Assembly: GCA_023433065.1 (NCBI GenBank)
Contig: JAEZET010000003.1
Location: forward strand, 124,001-188,000
Reading direction: 5' to 3'
DNA from: Cyanobacteria bacterium OH_CBrB_359
GTDB lineage: Bacteria; Cyanobacteriota; Vampirovibrionia; Gastranaerophilales; Gastranaerophilaceae
Length of the DNA: 64,000 nucleotides
A program made the translations under genes and the position numbers. Below, in pieces: positions 63,391-64,000 of this stretch (the stretch's first letter is position 1; the number at the start of each line of letters is the position of its first letter). Under the pieces are notes generated by a model. The model was given only the letters and a program-made list of their open reading frames with translations. It was not told the DNA's origin and made no database searches.

Positions 63391-64000
63391 TTATAATTTA
63401 TTTACAAATGAGTATATTTCAAAATAGGATTTAAATTCCATATGTTTAACATTTTCTTTTTTGCATAATTCTATAAGGTAATCTTTAGCAAAAACCACAT
63501 CAGCGCATTTCGCAGCTTCGATATCCGGCATTCCGTCACCAGCAAATATAACAGCATATCCATTATTTTGGAATTCTTTTACAATTAATTTTTTAGAGAT
63601 GCCAAGATTATTGTCGTAAAATTTATGTTCTTTTGGAAGAGGGATTATCTCAAGCCCGTTTTTTTGAGAATATTTGCTTGGATTTGTATATATAGGGATT
63701 CTTTCTCTTATTTTGAGGTTATGTAATATTCTTGATATATAATAATCAGCTCCTGCACTTACAATATTAAATATTACATTTTTTTCTTTACATAGATTTA
63801 TTGTAGGAATAAAAAATTCTTCTATTTCTATAGTATCGATAAAATCGTTGAATTCATTTTTAGGAAGCCTTATCGTGCTGAAAATAAGATTGAGAGCCTC
63901 AACATGGGAAATTTCACCATTCTTGTATTTAGCCCAAGGTTCCATATTCTTTTCAGGAATAATAGTATTTGTTGCATAGCTAAAAAAATCGTTTTTAGAT
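63391..64000 (-). CDS. HAD-family phosphatase, MtnX/SerB-like (5' end cut by window)
   Basis: The frame is open from 63391 to the window edge (about 203 codons visible), and the first in-frame ATG (63945) is preceded by 18 more sense codons (FFSYATNTIIPEKN), so the true N-terminus lies beyond. The HAD core is missing motif I (DxDGT), which should be just upstream. Motif II is VSAG in IFNIVSAGADYYIS, motif III the lysine near KKLIVKEF, and motif IV VIFAGDGMPDIEAAKCADVVFAK, with the GDG-x3-D acids. This order fits the HAD-IB group of phosphoserine-phosphatase and MtnX-like enzymes. Substrate not assigned. Confidence 0.8.
   Translation of the reverse strand, partial: SKNDFFSYATNTIIPEKNMEPWAKYKNGEISHVEALNLIFSTIRLPKNEFNDFIDTIEIEEFFIPTINLCKEKNVIFNIVSAGADYYISRILHNLKIRERIPIYTNPSKYSQKNGLEIIPLPKEHKFYDNNLGISKKLIVKEFQNNGYAVIFAGDGMPDIEAAKCADVVFAKDYLIELCKKENVKHMEFKSYFEIYSFVNKL

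Overview
The window is a low-GC, compact, purely chromosomal bacterial segment with about 54 protein genes, one tRNA, no rRNA, no CRISPR array and no recognisable insertion sequence or phage. It most resembles a non-photosynthetic cyanobacterial relative of the gut Melainabacteria/Vampirovibrionia type (Gastranaerophilales). The clues are strong AT bias, frequent TTG starts, Gram-negative-style signal peptides, an ion-pumping pyrophosphatase, NarL-type response regulators, and several lineage-type proteins with a short N-terminal (N/S)Fx(G) motif. This placement is inferred from gene style; no rRNA is present to confirm it.

Layout. 1-6049: a truncated DHH phosphoesterase (NrnA type), a cation/Ca2+ exchanger, a protein made only of Clp N-domain repeats coupled to a U32 peptidase, and a convergent methyltransferase. 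6050-9776: a large Ca2+-binding RTX/EF-hand-like protein and, convergently, two sugar ABC permeases. 9876-13277: an unknown protein and a divergent membrane pyrophosphatase. 13304-18742: a minus-strand signalling operon reading HD-GYP/GAF, TPR, two NarL regulators, pentapeptide-repeat protein. 18802-25836: a glycosyltransferase, a nucleotidyltransferase-like protein with a lineage-type N-terminus, DnaE and MtaB. 25927-32796: an unknown protein, tRNA(CAU), flavin reductase, a small FG-motif protein, an SDR plus alpha-oxoamine synthase pair, a DtxR-family regulator and a cysteine-rich exported protein with a VirB10/TrbI-like tail.

32881-43546: a nucleoside transporter, Tgt and Ndk, a TPR protein, a DUF5989/SxtJ/carbamoyltransferase module (its first gene is only 51 codons), PolA and a small exported protein. 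43543-51804: a 797-residue protein with an internal duplication, pyruvate kinase, an ArsB/NhaD-type permease coupled to RuvB, a YhcH-family protein, a 67-residue protein and a GNAT protein. 51820-57734: RibBA and RibE, FolK coupled to a flavoprotein, a Bax inhibitor-1 protein and enolase. 57787-64000: lipoamide dehydrogenase, GatA coupled to an exported TPR/NHL protein, a lineage-type unknown, a uridine-kinase-like protein and a truncated HAD phosphatase.

Most of the window is housekeeping: replication and repair (dnaE, polA, ruvB), glycolysis (pyk, eno), translation (gatA, tgt, mtaB, tRNA), riboflavin and folate synthesis. The less ordinary parts are the Clp_N-only protein, the HD-GYP/regulator operon, the cysteine-rich VirB10-like protein, the carbamoyltransferase module and the lineage-type surface or exported proteins. 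Packing is tight: four convergent gene pairs overlap at their stop codons and several operon neighbours share ATGA or TAATG junctions.
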